Positions 60,917-64,000 of a DNA stretch of 64,000 nucleotides are shown piece by piece (positions within the stretch are counted from its first letter, which is position 1; each line of letters starts with the position of its first letter). This stretch comes from Aspidiotus rigidus (lineage: Eukaryota; Arthropoda; Insecta; Hemiptera; Diaspididae). Position numbers and translations under genes: made by a program. The stretch covers positions 682,001 through 746,000 of the forward strand of contig JAVHKY010000034.1 in NCBI GenBank assembly GCA_035079385.1. Reading direction: 5' to 3'. The notes under the pieces were generated by a model. It was given only the letters and a program-made list of their open reading frames with translations, had not been told where the DNA came from and ran no database searches.

Positions 60917-61767
60917 ACTGATAACGGCCTTCTTGCTAAATCCTTCTAAAAGGGTCATGCAGTATCACATTCACAACTGACAAGATGTGACGAGTAACGA
61001 GTTATTATTTATGATAAAGAAATTCCATTTCCGAACACAAAATGAAATGTTTAGGAGCGTGCCAGGGATAGAATTGGCGAAAGCAAAATTAAGGAGAACA
61101 CCGGATGGGGCAAAATGATGTTTTCATTAAATTCACTCCAGCTCAAAAACGTGAAACGTTAGATGTATACTTCAAATCTGAAAGATTTTTATCTTAATTG
61201 TATCTTCAATTTGTACCCCTACCCAACTTTCCTGAGTCAAGTTGGACCAATATTTGCAAAAATTCTCAAAAATTAAAAATTGTCTGAACTTCATTATTTT
61301 ATCTGATTTTGGAAGTGAAATTTAACGCTGATTCCGAAAAAAGATAACCCTACGCACCCGCCTAACCTCGAAAGCAGGGATGGTTAGCTAGCCGTTAGCT
61401 TTTAGCTATTTTTGTACAAGTTTGTCTAGCCATTAGCGAGCCATTCAGGAAAAATATTAGCAGTAGATTAACCACTCAAGATCAAATTTTTAATGGCCAA
61501 CAAAGGAGGCTATTTTCCTCCTCTTCTAGGTTTCTAATTTCTATTAATATTAACGGCTAGTTTTGGACAGCATACTGCAGCTGCAAGCTGAATGAATTCT
61601 CAAAGTCAATTTAAATCTTGGTTACTGATTACTGATAAGTCAATTCTGGCGGTAGAGAGTCTACTTCAATTGTTTAATATTTCATTCAAATGTTATACTT
61701 TTCTTATGCTATAGTCTTACTTCTTACTTTACTTCTGTTTTTTTCTAACTGTAGCCCTACTTTTTTT

Positions 61768-62035
61768 TTAGCGGGGAACCCGCTACCCTTTTGTTGGGGG
61801 TACTTCCAGAAAATTTTCATCCGCGAGCGTGGGCGAGGTTGATGACATCATGGAGAGAGGAGGGGACTTGGAAAAATTCCGACCTTCGAGCTATATATGA
61901 TAGGAGGGGGATTTGGAAAGATGACGGCTTCCTTGAAATTGCAGCGGGTTCAAGTTGTCACGTCATGATTTTCAGGGCATGGAGAAACTTCAGGCTCTAG
62001 GGGACTCAAGACAGCGGGTTCCCTTGCTTAAATTT
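61768..62035. repeat. TGACGTCA-type dispersed repeat copy
   Basis: AGCGGGGAACCCGCT start and the same TTTTGTTGGGGGTACTTCC block as at 47445. Ends near AGCGGGTTCCCTTGC. The palindrome has mutated to TGACATCA here. Confidence 0.6.
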
Positions 62036-62525
62036 TTTCTCTTACTTTTACATTGCATTCCAGTTTTTGAAATTTAATTTTATTGTCAATTGTGGTAGCT
62101 TGGTAGTGGTGCTGCGCTCACAATGGTTTGGTTATTTTAGAGAGGAAAAGAAAACTGGAAGAGCCACTGTTCAAACTTGGGAAAAAAAATAAGGAATTTA
62201 ATAATTTTTTCTTTCTACGAGTAGTTTCAAAAAAACTTGGAAATAAAATAGCAAAATAGCAAAAAGTATGACTTTTATTCAAATATGATCTTTGTTTTGT
62301 CATTTTAGCGCAAAACTTTGATGATTTAATTCGACATACATGAGAAAAGAAAGCGCTTCGCGTCTTTCCAAGGGGCTCCGCCTCCGAGACCCCCCCCCCA
62401 ATCGTTTTAATTTTCAACTACATAAGTTGAAACATTAGTGCGTGAAACACAGAAAATGATTCTATTATCTTCCTCCTCAACCGGTGTTAACTGGAATAAT
62501 GAATAAGGATTCTATGAATTTTTTC

Positions 62526-62866
62526 CAGGGCTTGCACAATAACAGTTATTTTTCGGTTAACTGTTATAACCGAAATGAAAATATCAATTTTGACCGATTG
62601 ATCGTTAACCGTTATAATTGACGATCAATCTTGACCGATTGACCATTAACCGTTATTTTTTCGGTTATAACTGTTATTTGACCGAAAATTCTAGGTCTTC
62701 TAACAACGTTAACCGAAAATTTTAGGACTTTCACCGAAATATTTTTCAACATTTAACAGTTATTGGTCAAAATACAGCTTGACCGATAACCAATAACCGA
62801 AAAAATTTGTGAGGTCATTTGACCGATAACCGTTAACCGTTAAAAAAATTTCGGTCGCAAGCCCTG
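62526..62866. mobile_element. non-autonomous hAT element with GTTAACCG repeats
   Basis: CAGGGCTTGC and GCAAGCCCTG termini with an exact 8-bp duplication ATTTTTTC (62518-62525, 62867-62874). The interior is built of TAACCGTTA/ACCGATAACCG words in both orientations. Confidence 0.85.
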
Positions 62867-63026
62867 ATTTTTTCTTAAAAATTGAATTAGATTTAGAATA
62901 CGTTTGATACAAAATATATTCATTCAGATTATTCAAATGTTTATTTTCTTCTTAGGTATCTCTAGCACATGCTGCTTCGTCATTCAGGACATTAATTGAT
63001 ACATTATCATGTGATTGCAATAACTT

Positions 63027-63231
63027 TTATTTTGCTCTATATCTTCTTTTTTCACAATTCAATTTTTTTGAATGTTCAGTTTTTTGGTCTTGTAATTTTT
63101 TTGTCTCTTGATTCGATTTCTTGTTACTTTCTATAAGGTCATCAAGCTCAGAAACAGATCTTTTTTGTTTTTTTAAATGCTCCTGATCACAATTCTCTTC
63201 TTCATTTGTGAAATTCCTTTTTCCAGGAATA
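63027..63231 (-). CDS. possible terminal exon of an unidentified gene
   Basis: Acceptor TTATTGTTAG then an open frame of about 67 residues rich in Lys/Glu/Asn (RNFTNEEENCDQEHLKKQKR...KKLQDQKTEHSKK), likely coiled coil. It ends in TAA that overlaps an AATAAA polyadenylation signal. No family recognised. It could be chance in AT-rich DNA or a transposon relic. Confidence 0.3.
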
Positions 63232-63250
63232 CTAACAATAAAAACAAATA

Positions 63251-63635
63251 ACACTACTGAACAGCTATCCTGTTACAAAGATTCTATTACGTGTTTCTTG
63301 GATACTTTTCAACGCTGAACACGAATCCGTTGTCCGTTTTTTGCTAGCACGTCACAATTTCTAGTAATCACGATTAAAATTCTCGTTTACTTGCCGCGCG
63401 TCGTCGCGAAACACATCGACAATAGCAGTGTCGCTTTCCAAAACGTTTGAAACGTTCCGCGACAGCGCGCGGCAAGTAGACGAGAATATTTGTTATGATT
63501 ACGTGAATATTTATTGTGATTACTAAAAATTGTGACGTGCTAGCAGGAAACGGACAACGGATTCGTGTTCAGCGTTGAAAAGTATCCAAGAATCACGTGA
63601 TAGAATCTTTGTAACAGGATAGTTGTTCAGTAGTG
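63251..63635. mobile_element. 385-bp near-perfect palindrome (foldback element)
   Basis: Arms begin ACACTACTGAACAGCTATCC and mirror almost completely to a centre near 63443, including TTGCCGCGCG/CGCGCGGCAA. No ORF. Confidence 0.8.
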
Positions 63636-64000
63636 TAATATGCAAAGTATTAAGATGGAAAAAGAAAATCCACTTCAAAAGTTAAAAGTGACCAACAAAT
63701 AAATGAGTAGGAACAAATGAGTGACACTAAATACAAAAAAAAAAAAAGAAAAAAGGAACTAATAACAAGAGTAAAGACTTCAAAACACTGTAATATTAAA
63801 CTTGAGATAGTACCAACTTGATCGACAACTAAATCGCTACTAAATCCAACTTCGAAAGGAGGCTGCAATTCTGATCATTTCAGGTACCTTCAATTGAACC
63901 GAGTTCTGTAAAAGCCGGCCAAGCGACATGACAATATTTCCGAGGAAGATATTCCTACGATGGACCTTATTTTATAGATTGTTGTCAAGTCGCCTGGCCG

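Noticed and set aside
1..64000. CRISPR arrays, prokaryotic operons, rRNA or tRNA genes
   Set aside because: None seen; spliced genes and eukaryotic transposons dominate.

Overview
This is eukaryotic nuclear DNA. It is AT-rich, has GT-AG introns and carries many decayed transposable elements. I infer an arthropod, probably an insect, from the gene structure and the mix of hAT, Tc1/mariner, Harbinger, Jockey/I-type LINE and Penelope-like elements; the species cannot be named from the sequence alone.

One protein gene dominates. It lies on the minus strand and encodes eukaryotic translation initiation factor 4 gamma (eIF4G). I rebuilt 27 coding exons from the ATG at 27731 to the TAA at 2326-2328. 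Every junction keeps phase and the CDS totals 5265 nt (1754 residues). The order is a long Ser/Pro/Thr/Gln-rich N-terminal half (27.7-9.2 kb), an eIF4E-binding motif (8029-8049), the MIF4G domain (7434 to about 4.95 kb), a linker, the MA3 domain (about 3.69-3.21 kb) and the C-terminal W2 domain (3.14-2.33 kb). Candidate non-coding or alternative 5' exons lie at 27978-28330, 44326-44375, 45798-45839 and 51883 to about 52.2 kb. There may also be an internal promoter at 10.2-10.7 kb. The gene would then span about 50 kb, mostly intron.

The most interesting content is RNA. An eIF4G intron (4442-4888) holds a textbook C/D-box snoRNA with all four boxes. Its D' guide is complementary over 13 nt to the U6 snRNA ACAGAGA region, and the D+5 rule places the methylation on U6 A47. 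Beyond the eIF4G 3' end (about 335-1004) lie three related C/D-box snoRNA-like units sharing an 11-nt guide. That guide pairs (one G-U) with the conserved 28S rRNA segment UGACUCUAGUC. They appear to sit in successive introns of a small host transcript.

The introns and the 5' half of the window are a graveyard of mobile elements. LINE pol fragments lie at 19.3-21.2, 21.37-22.19, 39.57-41.35 and 54.0-54.5 kb. A Penelope-like element (RT plus GIY-YIG) lies at 56.8-58.9 kb, split by a Tc1/mariner-type MITE whose removal restores the frame, with a hammerhead-ribozyme-like motif in its terminal repeat. There are nested hAT elements at 48.9-50.2 kb, a three-level nest at 39.6-41.3 kb, and several palindromic foldback elements. 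A dispersed family with TGACGTCA-rich interiors and a tandem unit of roughly 43 bp recurs at 29.6-31.9, 36-37, 41.7, 46.7-47.7, 59.6 and 61.8 kb. No tRNA, rRNA, CRISPR or prokaryotic operon was seen.
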